From: DATKZS01 sp035527835 [NCBI: bacterium]
GTDB taxonomy: Bacteria; RBG-13-61-14
Direction of reading: 5' to 3'
Length of the DNA stretch: 64,000 nt
NCBI GenBank assembly: GCA_035527835.1
Contig: DATKZS010000102.1
Span: 15,460 to 79,459 of the forward strand
Shown here: positions 1-10,119 of the stretch, in pieces
Position numbering within the stretch: position 1 is the stretch's first letter
Layout of the letters: each line of letters begins with the position of its first letter
Notes under the pieces: generated by a model
What the model was told of the DNA's origin: nothing
Seen by the model: only the letters and a program-made list of their open reading frames with translations
The model's database searches: none
Translations under genes and position numbers: made by a program

Positions 1-1
1 C

Positions 2-1372
2 AGCGACATCGAGTTCCTGACGGGTTACAAGGTCGAGGTGGTGGTGGCGCCGGAGAACACGGTAAAGGAGGCGATTGACCGGTATTACGCGGCAAGCTCT
101 CAGAATTTGGACGATATGCTGGGGGACATGGAGGACCTGGACATCGCGCTGGGCGGGGACGGGGAAGAGGACGTCAACATCACGGACCTGGAAAAGGCCT
201 CCGACGACGCTCCGGTCATCCGGCTGGTCAACCTGATCCTGACCGACGCCATCAAGAAGCTGGCGTCCGACATCCACATCGAGCCTTACGAAAAGACGTT
301 TAGGGTCCGCTACCGGATTGACGGGGTGCTCTACGAGGTGATGAAGCCTCCGATGAAGCTCAAGAACCCGATCATCGCGCGCATCAAGATCATGTCGAAC
401 CTGGACATCGCCGAACGGCGGCTGCCGCAGGACGGCCGCATCAAGATCAAGCTGGGCAAGGACAAGGAGATGGACTACCGCGTCTCGGTGCTGCCCACCC
501 TGTTCGGCGAAAAAGCCGTGCTCCGGCTGCTGGACAAGTCCAACCTCCAGCTCGACATGACCAAGCTGGGCTTCCTGCCCGAGCAGCTCAAGATCTTCAA
601 GCACGCCATTGACATGCCCTTCGGGATGATCCTAGTCACCGGGCCGACCGGTTCGGGCAAGACCACCACGCTCTACTCCGCGCTGTCGGAGCTCAACAAG
701 ACCACCACCAACATCAGCACCGCGGAGGACCCGGTCGAGTTCAACCTGATGGGGATCAACCAGGTGCAGATGAAGGAGGAGATCGGACTGAACTTCGCGG
801 CGGCGCTGCGGTCGTTTTTGCGGCAGGACCCTGACATCATCATGGTGGGCGAGATCCGCGATTTCGAGACGGCGGAGATCGCGGTCAAGGCCGCCCTGAC
901 CGGCCACTTGGTGCTCTCCACTTTGCACACCAACGACGCGCCGTCCACGGTTAACCGGCTCCTCAACATGGGCGTGGAGCCGTTCCTGGTGGCCAGCTCC
1001 GTGAACGTCATCCAGGCCCAGCGGCTGGGACGGAAGATCTGCAAGGAGTGCAAGCAGCCGTTCGAGGTCGAGCCCAGCGCGCTGATCGAGCTCGGCCTCG
1101 ACGAGGAAAAGGCCAAGAGCTGTCAGCTTTACAAGGGCACCGGATGCTTCAACTGCTCGGAGACGGGGTACAAGGGCCGGATCTCGTTCATCGAGGTCAT
1201 GTACATGTATGACGAGCTCAAGGAGTTCGTGCTCAACGGGGCGAGCTCGGCGGAGCTGAAGAAGGAGGCCATCCGGCTGGGGATGGTCACGCTGCGGCAG
1301 TCGTCGCTGTATTACCTGAGCGAAGGCATCACCAGCCTGGACGAGGTGGTGCGGGTCACGGCGGCCGATTAA
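2..1372 (+). CDS. pilB: Type IV pilus assembly ATPase PilB (5' end outside window)
   Basis: Hexameric cytoplasmic ATPase that powers pilus extension. The frame is open from base 2, and the residues before the first internal start (SDIEFLTGYKVEVVVAPE) match the end of the N-terminal MshEN-type domain, so the gene begins upstream of the window. Visible motifs are Walker A GPTGSGKTTT, the Asp-rich Walker B region RQDPDIIMVGEIRD, the His box HTNDAPS, and the C-terminal zinc-binding CxxC pairs (CKEC and CFNC) that separate PilB/GspE from PilT. It is followed at 41 bp by pilT, then pilC, pilS and pilR on the same strand, the classic pilus motor and regulator order. Confidence 0.95.
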   Translation, partial: SDIEFLTGYKVEVVVAPENTVKEAIDRYYAASSQNLDDMLGDMEDLDIALGGDGEEDVNITDLEKASDDAPVIRLVNLILTDAIKKLASDIHIEPYEKTFRVRYRIDGVLYEVMKPPMKLKNPIIARIKIMSNLDIAERRLPQDGRIKIKLGKDKEMDYRVSVLPTLFGEKAVLRLLDKSNLQLDMTKLGFLPEQLKIFKHAIDMPFGMILVTGPTGSGKTTTLYSALSELNKTTTNISTAEDPVEFNLMGINQVQMKEEIGLNFAAALRSFLRQDPDIIMVGEIRDFETAEIAVKAALTGHLVLSTLHTNDAPSTVNRLLNMGVEPFLVASSVNVIQAQRLGRKICKECKQPFEVEPSALIELGLDEEKAKSCQLYKGTGCFNCSETGYKGRISFIEVMYMYDELKEFVLNGASSAELKKEAIRLGMVTLRQSSLYYLSEGITSLDEVVRVTAAD

Positions 1373-1412
1373 GAAATTTGATAGCCATAAAATGCGATAA
1401 AGAGGAGAGTCA

Positions 1413-2516
1413 ATGCCAAACCTTCATCAGTTGCTCAAAGCCATGATCGAGAAAGGAGCGTCGGACCTGCACCTCACCACCGGCGCGCCTCCGCAGCTTC
1501 GGGTGGACGGGCGGCTCACGCCGCTTAAGTCGCCGCCGCTGACGGCGCCGGAGACCAAGCAGCTCTGCTATTCCATCCTGACCGACTCGCAGAAGCACCG
1601 GTTCGAGGAAAGCAACGAGCTCGACCTGAGCTTCGGGGTGAAGGGACTGTCGCGGTTCCGTGCCAACATCTTCATGCAGCGGGGCGCGGTGGCCGGGGCC
1701 TTCCGGACCATTCCGTTCAAGATCATGAGCTTCCAGGAGCTGGGCCTGCCCCCGGTGGTCGAGGGCCTGTCCAACAAGCCGCGCGGACTGGTTCTGGTCA
1801 CCGGTCCCACCGGCTCGGGCAAGTCCACCACGCTGGCGGCGATCCTGGACAAGATCAACGCCGACCGTCACGAGCACATCATCACGGTGGAGGACCCGAT
1901 CGAGTACCTGCACCCTCACAAGAACTGCATCGTGAACCAGCGGGAGGTCAACTCCGACACCAAGAGCTTCAAGACCGCCCTCAAGTACATCCTGCGACAG
2001 GACCCGGACGTCGTCCTCATCGGCGAGATGCGCGACCTGGAGACCATCGAGTCGGCCCTGGTCTGCTCCGAGACCGGCCACTTGGTCTTCGCCACGCTCC
2101 ACACCAACTCCTGCGTGCAGACCATCAACCGTATCATTGACGTGTTCCCCTCCTACCAGCAGCCGCAGGTGCGGGCCCAGCTATCGTTTGTTCTGGAAGG
2201 GGTGCTGTGCCAGAACCTGATGCCCAAGTCCTCGGGCCACGGCCGGGTGCTGGTGTTGGAGGTCATGGTTCCGAACCCGGCCATCCGCAACCTGATTCGT
2301 GAGGACCGGATCCACCAAGTCTATTCGGCCATGCAGGTGGGGCAGGACAAGTTCGGGATGATTACATTCAACCAATCGCTGTCCAACCTCTATCTGAAGC
2401 GGCTGATCACTTTCGAGGACGCGCTGAGTAGGAGTTCGGATCCGGAAGAGCTGAAGCAGATAATCGAACGCGGGGCTCCGACTCGGACCCCTGGGGTGAA
2501 AGGGCCCGGGGCCTGA
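1413..2516 (+). CDS. pilT: Twitching motility retraction ATPase PilT
   Basis: ATPase that depolymerises type IV pili for retraction and twitching. 367 residues, the usual family length. It has Walker A GPTGSGKST, Walker B RQDPDVVLIGEMRD, the HTNS His box, and the C-terminal AIRNLIRE motif specific to PilT and required for retraction. It lacks the zinc CxxC pairs of PilB. The start ATG follows an AGAGGAGAG ribosome site. It lies between pilB and pilC and is presumably co-transcribed with them. The C-terminal tail (about residues 350-367) is basic and Pro/Gly-rich, beyond the conserved domain. Confidence 0.96.
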   Translation: MPNLHQLLKAMIEKGASDLHLTTGAPPQLRVDGRLTPLKSPPLTAPETKQLCYSILTDSQKHRFEESNELDLSFGVKGLSRFRANIFMQRGAVAGAFRTIPFKIMSFQELGLPPVVEGLSNKPRGLVLVTGPTGSGKSTTLAAILDKINADRHEHIITVEDPIEYLHPHKNCIVNQREVNSDTKSFKTALKYILRQDPDVVLIGEMRDLETIESALVCSETGHLVFATLHTNSCVQTINRIIDVFPSYQQPQVRAQLSFVLEGVLCQNLMPKSSGHGRVLVLEVMVPNPAIRNLIREDRIHQVYSAMQVGQDKFGMITFNQSLSNLYLKRLITFEDALSRSSDPEELKQIIERGAPTRTPGVKGPGA

Positions 2517-2574
2517 GGAGCGTCAAGCCGGCCGGCGGCATTGCCGGCGGTGAAACCAACAAGGGGGATGGGAA

Positions 2575-3813
2575 ATGGCTAAATTTGCCTGGCAAGGAAG
2601 GACGAAAGCGGGAAAAGTCGAGAAGGGCGTGATGGAAGCGCCGGATGTTGAAGCGGTGGTGGCCAAGCTGCGGTCCCAGGAGATCTCTCCCCTGCAGGGC
2701 TCGATCAAGCCCAAGGGCCTTGATTTCAGCATGGAAATAAACATCCCCGGGTTCGAGCCCAAGGTCAAGGACAAGGACGTCATCATCTTCACGCGGCAAT
2801 TCGCGACCATGATTGACGCGGGCCTGCCGCTGGTGCAGTGTCTTGACCTGCTGGCCACGGAGTCGGACAACCGGACGTTCAAAAAGGTGCTCAACGACAT
2901 CAAGGAGACGGTTGAGGCCGGCTCGACCTTCGCCGACGCCCTGGCCAGGCATCCCAAGGTCTTCAACAACCTCTACGTGCAGATGGTGAAGGCCGGGGAG
3001 ATCGGCGGTATCCTCGACACCATCCTGAACCGGCTGGCGCTGTCCATGGAAAAATCGGCCCGCCTCAAAAAGCAGATCAAGAGCGCCATGGTCTACCCCG
3101 CGATCGTCATCAGCGTCGCGGTGGTGGTGATCTCGGTGCTGCTGATCTTCGTCATCCCGGTGTTCTCGAAGATGTTCAAGGAGATGGGCGCGGAGCTGCC
3201 CGCGCTCACCCAGTACATCGTCAGCATCAGCAATTGGCTCACCGTCAAGTTCGGGTTTATCTACATCCTTGTCGCGACCGGCGGCTTTATCGCCGCTTAC
3301 GTCATGACCAACAATAACAAGAAGGGGCAGTTCATGCTGCACTCCTTTTACCTCAAGATCCCGATCATCGGCGACCTGATCAAGAAGACGGCGGTGGCGA
3401 GCTTCACCCGGACCCTGGGGACCCTGATCAGCTCCGGGGTTCCGATCATGGACGGGCTGGAGATCGTGGCCCGGGTCGCCGGCAACCGGGTGGTCGAAAA
3501 AGAGCTGGTGCACGTGCGCACGTCCATCGCCGAGGGCAAGACGCTCTCCGAACCCATGCGCGAGAGCAAGGTCTTCCCCCACATGGTGGTCCAGATGATC
3601 GGCGTCGGCGAGCAGACCGGCGCCCTCGATACCATGCTCGCAAAGATCGCCGACTTCTATGAGGAGGAAGTGGACGACGCCGTGGCGGCGCTCACCTCCA
3701 TGCTCGAGCCCTTGCTCATGGTGTTCCTGGGCGTGGCCGTCGGCGGTATCGTCATCGCCATGTACCTGCCCATCTTCACCATGGCCGCCAGTTTCGGCGA
3801 TGTCGGCGGATAA
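2575..3813 (+). CDS. pilC: Type IV pilus inner-membrane platform protein PilC
   Basis: Polytopic inner-membrane protein of the GspF/PilC family that couples the PilB and PilT motors to pilin insertion and removal. 412 residues. It opens with the typical FAWQGRTKAGK segment, then two T2SSF repeats with the signature TRQFATMIDAGLPLVQ in the first and FTRTLGTLISSGVPIMDGL in the second. Membrane segments lie near residues 175-200, 220-240 and 380-405. Start ATG at 2575 follows GGGGGATGGGAA. The gene ends just before pilS. Confidence 0.95.
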   Translation: MAKFAWQGRTKAGKVEKGVMEAPDVEAVVAKLRSQEISPLQGSIKPKGLDFSMEINIPGFEPKVKDKDVIIFTRQFATMIDAGLPLVQCLDLLATESDNRTFKKVLNDIKETVEAGSTFADALARHPKVFNNLYVQMVKAGEIGGILDTILNRLALSMEKSARLKKQIKSAMVYPAIVISVAVVVISVLLIFVIPVFSKMFKEMGAELPALTQYIVSISNWLTVKFGFIYILVATGGFIAAYVMTNNNKKGQFMLHSFYLKIPIIGDLIKKTAVASFTRTLGTLISSGVPIMDGLEIVARVAGNRVVEKELVHVRTSIAEGKTLSEPMRESKVFPHMVVQMIGVGEQTGALDTMLAKIADFYEEEVDDAVAALTSMLEPLLMVFLGVAVGGIVIAMYLPIFTMAASFGDVGG

Positions 3814-3844
3814 GCCAATCGTGAACCAGAAGGCCATCACAACG

Positions 3845-5713
3845 ATGGCCCGGAAAGACCCGGCCGCCGGTGGAGAGCTCCACCGGCGGCTGCAACTTTC
3901 CTTGTTGCTCCGGGTCATCATGGTCACGTTTTTGCTCGGAGCGACCGCCGTCATCCAGGCCCGGCAAACGCCCTCTCTCATCGCCACCTCACTGCTGGCC
4001 ATTTACATCCTGTCCGGCGTTACCTATTTCGTCACCCTCGTCTCCGCCCTCGCCCTGAGATACTTAAGGAGGCTGACCGCGCTCTCCTACGCCCAGATCG
4101 GATGGGACATCATCTTCGTCACCACCCTGATCTACGTCACCGGAGGAAACGAAAGCATCTTCTCCTTTCTTTACCTCCTCGCCGTCATCGTCGGCGGGAC
4201 GCTGCAATACCGGCTGGGAAGCTTCCTCGCCGCCTTCTCCGGGACCTTGTGCTATGGCCTGCTCCTCGCCGCCATGGAAGCCGGATGGCTGCGTCCCCTG
4301 GTCGGACGCCTCGAACCCGTGGGCTGGATCGAGATCCTCTACCTGGTGTCCATCAACCTGGCCGCCATGTTCGGCATGGCCGTGCTCTCCACTTACCTGA
4401 CCGAGAAGCTCCGGGTCACCGGAAACGAGCTGCAGGAGACGATGCGCCACCGCGATACCCTGGAGGCATTGAACGACAACATCGTGAGGTCATTGTCATC
4501 CGGCCTCCTCACGCTCGGGCTCGACGGCCGCATCACCTCGTTCAACCTGGCCGCGGAGTCCATAACCGGGGTCCCGGTGCGCTCGGCCATCGGTGAGCAC
4601 TGCGCTATCATCTTTCCCGAGCTGGTCGGCATCCTGTCGCTGGACCCGGCGCTCCGGGCGGCCAAGGCGAGCCGCCACGAAATCGTCTGGATCTCGCCGC
4701 ACGGCAAGGCCCACAACCTGGAGTTCCGCATCTCACCATTGCGCGCAGCGGGCGAAGAGCTGGTCGGGACCATGGTCATCATGAACGACATCACCGAGAT
4801 CCGGCAGATGGAGGAACGGCTCAGGAAAGCCGACCGGCTGGCCGCGGTGGGGCAGCTCGCGGCCGGCATCGCCCATGAGATCAGGAACCCGTTGGCCTCC
4901 ATCAGCGGGTCCATCCAGGTCCTGGATAATGACCTGGACCTCGATCCCGTGAGCCACCGGCTGATGCGCATCGTCATCCGGGAAACGGACCGGCTCAACA
5001 GCCTGATCACTCACTTCCTTCTTTATGCCCGGCCCGAGCCGCGCACCATCCAGGAGGTGAGGCTGGACCGGCTCATCCCGGAGATGATAGAGGTGTACAA
5101 GAACCGCACCGACATGCCCTCCGCAATCAGATGGAAGATCGCGGTGGACCCAGACCTGATGATCACTTCCGACCCCAAGCTGATCGAACAGGTCCTCTGG
5201 AACCTCCTCCACAACGCGGTCCAGGCCATGCCCGAGGGCGGCGACCTCATTATCAGGGCGTTCCAGGACGGGCGCGGGGCTGATCCCGCCGGCCGCGCTC
5301 AATCCGCGGAGGGAGGCGAAAACGAGGACCGGGGCCGGGACGGCGGCGGACCGGGGGCGGGCGACATGGAACCGGGAACCAGGCCGCGCGGGGAGGACGG
5401 GCCGCCGGTGGGCGATGACATTGATCAGCCGCCCATGGTGGTGATTGAGGTAGAGGACACCGGGTGCGGCATACCCGCGGAGTTCAAGGACAAGGTCTTC
5501 GACCCGTTTTTCACCACTCGTGACGGTGGGACCGGGCTGGGGCTGAGCACCGTGTATCGGATCATCGAGGCCATGCAAGGTTCGATCAGCGTGGAGGACG
5601 GCGAACAAATGGGGACCAGGTTCGTGGTGAGGATCCCGGTCAGGTTCACCGGAGACCCCGGCGCGCCGTACCGCGCCTCCGCGGATCAGGCCGCGGGAAA
5701 CAGGGGGAAATGA
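3845..5713 (+). CDS. pilS: Sensor histidine kinase PilS, with an inserted linker in the ATPase domain
   Basis: Membrane sensor kinase that phosphorylates PilR to control pilin transcription. About six membrane helices (residues 20-185), a PAS domain (205-320), then HisKA with the phospho-acceptor in GIAHEIRNPL (His344 from this start) and HATPase_c with N box NLLHNAVQAM, G1 EDTGCGIP, F and G2 boxes (FFTTRDGGTGLGLS). Between the N and G1 boxes is a charged, Gly/Pro-rich insert of about 55 residues (475-530) where most HATPase domains have a short loop. I chose ATG 3845 (AGAAGG upstream); GTG 3821 in the same frame is a possible alternative. It abuts pilR (1 bp gap), consistent with translational coupling. 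Confidence 0.9.
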   Translation: MARKDPAAGGELHRRLQLSLLLRVIMVTFLLGATAVIQARQTPSLIATSLLAIYILSGVTYFVTLVSALALRYLRRLTALSYAQIGWDIIFVTTLIYVTGGNESIFSFLYLLAVIVGGTLQYRLGSFLAAFSGTLCYGLLLAAMEAGWLRPLVGRLEPVGWIEILYLVSINLAAMFGMAVLSTYLTEKLRVTGNELQETMRHRDTLEALNDNIVRSLSSGLLTLGLDGRITSFNLAAESITGVPVRSAIGEHCAIIFPELVGILSLDPALRAAKASRHEIVWISPHGKAHNLEFRISPLRAAGEELVGTMVIMNDITEIRQMEERLRKADRLAAVGQLAAGIAHEIRNPLASISGSIQVLDNDLDLDPVSHRLMRIVIRETDRLNSLITHFLLYARPEPRTIQEVRLDRLIPEMIEVYKNRTDMPSAIRWKIAVDPDLMITSDPKLIEQVLWNLLHNAVQAMPEGGDLIIRAFQDGRGADPAGRAQSAEGGENEDRGRDGGGPGAGDMEPGTRPRGEDGPPVGDDIDQPPMVVIEVEDTGCGIPAEFKDKVFDPFFTTRDGGTGLGLSTVYRIIEAMQGSISVEDGEQMGTRFVVRIPVRFTGDPGAPYRASADQAAGNRGK

Positions 5714-5714
5714 A

Positions 5715-7118
<1,404 letters not shown>

Positions 7119-7125
7119 GGGGGGA

Positions 7126-8184
7126 TCATCCGACCGTGGAAATATGAAGCTCCACCGGAACGCGCACGGAAATGGCAGTCCCCGCCAGCTTGTGGGCCGC
7201 CACCGAGACCACCCCGCCCATCGCCGTGACCAGCCGCCGGGCCAGCATCAGCCGGAGCACCAGCCGCTTGCGTTCGTCCGGAAGACCCTTGAAGGTCTCC
7301 AAGAGCGGCGCCTTCTCCTCCAATAACTCGGTCTCCAGGCTCACGAAGCCGGTCCCGGTGACGGAATAGGCCAGCCAGGGCGAGCCGTTTTCCATGAGCA
7401 GAAGGTCAGCGGCGATGACCACGATCTCCTTGACCGGGACGGCCTTGACCATGTAATCCACGAGCAGGCCGAGCACACGGTTGAGCAGCGCGGGGTCGCC
7501 CTGCACCCGGGGCAGCTCGCGCGCCATGCCTTCCTCCAGGTACACGCCCCGCTGCTCGGCCAGGGGCCGGAGCGACTTGCGGGCCAGGGCGATCAGGCGG
7601 CCCGGGAAAAAGGGGACCCGCTCGGTCCGGATCTCTCCCAGAAGCAGTTCCGCGAAATCCCGGAACCGCGACAGGGCCTCCTCGACGTGCTCCACCCCGG
7701 AATGCATGGGCTTCAGGCCCTTCACCTTGTCCACCGGGCCGTCCAGCAGGTCCTTGAGCTGGTCCAGCGGATGCTCCAGGTCCTCGAGCATGGCCCGGAA
7801 CAGCTCAAGGTTGCGTAACTTCTGCTCGCCCTCCCGCGAAGCGTCCCACAACGTCACCACCGCCCCCGCGGTCCGGCCGTTCAGCGCAATGCCCGCCATG
7901 CTCACCCGGAACCGCTCCTGGCCGTTCTTGAGCCAGAAGTTATGGGGAGCGCTTTCCGGTTCCATCACCCGGAGCCGCGCCAGCACCGGCTCCCACATCC
8001 ACTGCGGCAGGGCCTCGGAAAAATGCTGGCCCACCACGTCCTTCCTCCGCACCTGGAAGCGGAAGCGGAAGGCGGGGTTGGCGTAGGCCACCGTGCCCTT
8101 GACGCTCAACACCACCACCGGGTCCTCCAGAAAATACAGGAGGGTGTTCTCGGAGACCCGGCCCCGGGCGTCCGCCGTGCTCAT
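7126..8184 (-). CDS. PAS-domain protein with degenerate histidine-kinase core
   Basis: 352 residues. An N-terminal PAS domain (residues 12-125; LYFLEDPVVVLSVKGTVAYANPAF, shown here as LYFLEDPVVVL then AYANPAF) is followed by a helical region resembling a dimerisation domain and a C-terminal fold with the outline of HATPase_c (NRVLGLLVDYMVKA; SVTGTGF where DTGxGI is expected; TAISVRVPVEL at the end). The N box Asn and the G1 Asp-Thr-Gly-x-Gly are not preserved, so ATP hydrolysis looks unlikely; I infer a pseudokinase or scaffold. No membrane segment. The start overlaps the stop of the TPR gene (ATGA), so the two are an operon. The nearness to pilSR is convergent, not co-transcribed. Confidence 0.65.
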   Translation of the reverse strand: MSTADARGRVSENTLLYFLEDPVVVLSVKGTVAYANPAFRFRFQVRRKDVVGQHFSEALPQWMWEPVLARLRVMEPESAPHNFWLKNGQERFRVSMAGIALNGRTAGAVVTLWDASREGEQKLRNLELFRAMLEDLEHPLDQLKDLLDGPVDKVKGLKPMHSGVEHVEEALSRFRDFAELLLGEIRTERVPFFPGRLIALARKSLRPLAEQRGVYLEEGMARELPRVQGDPALLNRVLGLLVDYMVKAVPVKEIVVIAADLLLMENGSPWLAYSVTGTGFVSLETELLEEKAPLLETFKGLPDERKRLVLRLMLARRLVTAMGGVVSVAAHKLAGTAISVRVPVELHISTVG

Positions 8185-8822
8185 CGTCCTTTCCTCTGGG
8201 TCTTCAATAGCCCGTCATCCAACAGCATCCGGATGATCTGGTAGGTCTGGAAACGGGGGATGGGGGACAGCGAGATCACGTCCATGAGCGAGGTCTCGCC
8301 GGAGACCAGGGAAAGCACGAACCCTTCCTCCTGGGTGAAATCCTTTCTTCCGATCAGCTCGGTCAGGGGCACCTTGAGGCTGATGACGGCGTGAATGCCG
8401 CCGGCGCGCTCGATCACGCTCTTGATGAGCCCGGCGCGCGCCAGCTCGACGTGGGTCCAGTACAGGGGGTTGGCGGGGTCAAAACGGTGCGCGGCCTCGA
8501 ACTCCTTGATCACCTGCGACCAGTCCTCGTGCTGGAGCAGGCGCTGCCCTTCCAGAAAGTCGTCGGCCAGGACCGGGGCGTCGGGCAGCTTCTCGGTGAC
8601 CTCGGCGTCCGGCTCCAGGATCTCCTCCGGTGCCGGCCGCTGTGCGGGCTTGACCTCGGGGGGCCGGCCCGTCTCGATCTCGATGTACTCGCGCGCCGTC
8701 TCGTTCCCGGGGTCCAGGCTCAGGACCTCGCGCCAAAGCTCGATGGCCTTCTTGACCTCGCCCAGGCCGTAATAGTAAAGGCCCTGTTCGAGGAGTCCCT
8801 GCACCCGGGATTGCGGGCTCAT
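8181..8822 (-). CDS. TPR-like protein with C-terminal DUF4388-like helical domain
   Basis: 213 residues, cytoplasmic. Residues 4-50 form a TPR-like pair (GLYYYGLGEVKKAIELW, LSLDPGNETAREYIEIE), followed by a Pro/Glu-rich linker (50-85) and another TPR-like stretch (DWSQVIKEFEAAHRFDPANP). The C-terminal 90 residues (LTELIGRKDFTQEEGFVLSL ... DVISLSPIPRFQTYQIIRML) resemble the winged-helix-like tails of DUF4388/PatA-type regulators seen in Myxococcota and Desulfobacterota. It is translationally coupled to the PAS protein downstream. Role unknown; a signalling adaptor is plausible. Confidence 0.6.
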   Translation of the reverse strand: MSPQSRVQGLLEQGLYYYGLGEVKKAIELWREVLSLDPGNETAREYIEIETGRPPEVKPAQRPAPEEILEPDAEVTEKLPDAPVLADDFLEGQRLLQHEDWSQVIKEFEAAHRFDPANPLYWTHVELARAGLIKSVIERAGGIHAVISLKVPLTELIGRKDFTQEEGFVLSLVSGETSLMDVISLSPIPRFQTYQIIRMLLDDGLLKTQRKGR

Positions 8823-8929
8823 GCTTCACACCTCATGGATATGGAATTATAGCACAAAGATCCCGGCCCTGTTTCTTTTCGTGCGTGGCGGCAAGACGGT
8901 GAATTCCGCCGAGGGAAGCCGGCGACGGA

Positions 8930-9931
8930 TCAGGGGAAAAGGCCGCGCCGCTCTCGGTACTCCGGAATGCTGAGCATGGGCGGCCGCTCGTTCAATTGCA
9001 CGGGCGTGTCCTCCAGCTTATAGACCGAGGGCGAGCAGGTCAGCTTGAAATATTCGCTGCCCAGCGTTCGCTGGAACTTGGCGCGGTCCAGCGCCTCGAG
9101 GCGGGAGAGGAAGGCGTGGATGATCTCGAAGCCCATGGTGCCGAGCGCGGTGGTGGATTGGTTGCGGTGCACGCGCTTGTCCAGGTTGACCTGCGCGATC
9201 ACGTCCTGGCCCCGGCGCGAGTGGATGTCTATGAGCATGCCGGTCTCGATGCCGTAGCCCGCCGCGAACGGCAGCGACTCGAGCAGCGACCGCCGGCCCG
9301 CGCACTCCCCGCTGCACGGCTGATAGAGCTGGGCCAGCTCCGGGAAAAAGGCCGAGAACAATGGCCGGACCAGAATCTCCGTCACCCGGCCCCCGCCGAA
9401 CTCGTCCTCCTCGCCCGGGCGGTGCAGCGGCCGCTCATAATAGGCCTTGACGAACTGGATCTCCGGGTAAAAAAGCAGCGGGCCCACCAGGCCGTAAACG
9501 AACTTCGGGTGCATGTTCCGGATGTCCGCGTCCAGCCAGACGATGATGTCGCCCTTGAGCAGGAACAGGCTCTTCCACAGGTTATCGCCCTTGCCTTTGA
9601 GCTCGGCAAGGTGGGGCAGGCAGTCGCGCGCCACGTAAGACTCGGCCCCCGCCCCCCGCGCCTCCTCCACCGTCCGGTCGCACGAGCCGCCGTCAATCAC
9701 CGCGATCTCGTCAACCAGCGGCCACCGGTCCATGAGCTCACTCTTGATCAGGCTGACCTCTTCCCCGATCGTGGTCTCTTCATTATAGGTGGGGAACCCG
9801 ACGCTGATGGTGACTCCCTGGGCCTCCTTCTCCCGCACCAGCCGCGGAAGATCGGAAAAATCCGAGTGATGAAAATTATTTCGCGATAACCAAGAGCCCA
9901 CGTTCACCTCGTCGTTCGATTCGAAGGACAA
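8930..9931 (-). CDS. gpgS: Glucosyl-3-phosphoglycerate synthase (GT81 family)
   Basis: Transfers glucose from an NDP-glucose to 3-phosphoglycerate, the first step to glucosylglycerate, a compatible solute and, in mycobacteria, a methylglucose lipopolysaccharide precursor. 333 residues. GT-A fold motifs: FPTYNEE near residue 46, IDGGSCDRT, KGKGDNLWKSL, the metal-binding DAD in VWLDADIRN, and FGGGRVTEILVRPL, which matches the GpgS acceptor-site region closely. No GpgP phosphatase lies beside it, so the second step must be elsewhere. Divergent from the Rrf2 gene, with its own promoter-like sequence at 9972-10001. Confidence 0.82.
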   Translation of the reverse strand: MSFESNDEVNVGSWLSRNNFHHSDFSDLPRLVREKEAQGVTISVGFPTYNEETTIGEEVSLIKSELMDRWPLVDEIAVIDGGSCDRTVEEARGAGAESYVARDCLPHLAELKGKGDNLWKSLFLLKGDIIVWLDADIRNMHPKFVYGLVGPLLFYPEIQFVKAYYERPLHRPGEEDEFGGGRVTEILVRPLFSAFFPELAQLYQPCSGECAGRRSLLESLPFAAGYGIETGMLIDIHSRRGQDVIAQVNLDKRVHRNQSTTALGTMGFEIIHAFLSRLEALDRAKFQRTLGSEYFKLTCSPSVYKLEDTPVQLNERPPMLSIPEYRERRGLFP

Positions 9932-9971
9932 CGGCGATGATACTGTCCTTGCGGTCAGGTCAAGCAGTTCA

Positions 9972-10001
9972 TTATTAGCAGATGGATCATCGGGTTGTCA
10001 A
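9972..10001 (-). promoter_or_regulatory. Probable sigma-70 promoter of gpgS
   Basis: On the minus strand, TTGACA (10001-9996) and TAATAA (9977-9972) are separated by 18 bp. The implied transcript start would be about 30 bases upstream of the gpgS ATG. The -35 is a perfect consensus. Confidence 0.5.
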
Positions 10002-10060
10002 GTCGAAAAAATGAATACGGTTCATTTGAGCCGGGCCGCGCAAATAATTTTCGCCCTGGC

Positions 10061-10089
10061 TTGCAACAACGCCCGAATGCAGTTATGTT
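10061..10089 (+). promoter_or_regulatory. Probable sigma-70 promoter of the Rrf2-cysK operon
   Basis: TTGCAA (10061-10066), 17 bp spacer, TATGTT (10084-10089), about 30 bases before the Rrf2 ATG. Back to back with the gpgS promoter. Confidence 0.45.
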
Positions 10090-10100
10090 ACCTTCATAAC
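10082..10100 (+). promoter_or_regulatory. Inverted repeat overlapping the -10: possible Rrf2 operator
   Basis: GTTATG (10082-10087), 7-base spacer, CATAAC (10095-10100), a perfect 6-bp dyad that covers the predicted -10 of the Rrf2 gene. Its place suits autorepression, as is common for IscR and other Rrf2 regulators. The sequence is not one I recognise as a known IscR or CymR box. Confidence 0.4.
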
Positions 10101-10119
10101 CTATAGGGAAGGTAGGGAA

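Noticed and set aside
2407-4002. Long minus-strand open frame across pilC and pilS starts
   Set aside because: His/Asp/Gly-rich product complementary to well-supported pilC; a G+C-driven antisense shadow. The same holds for long open frames opposite mnmE, thiolase, gpgS and the radical SAM genes.
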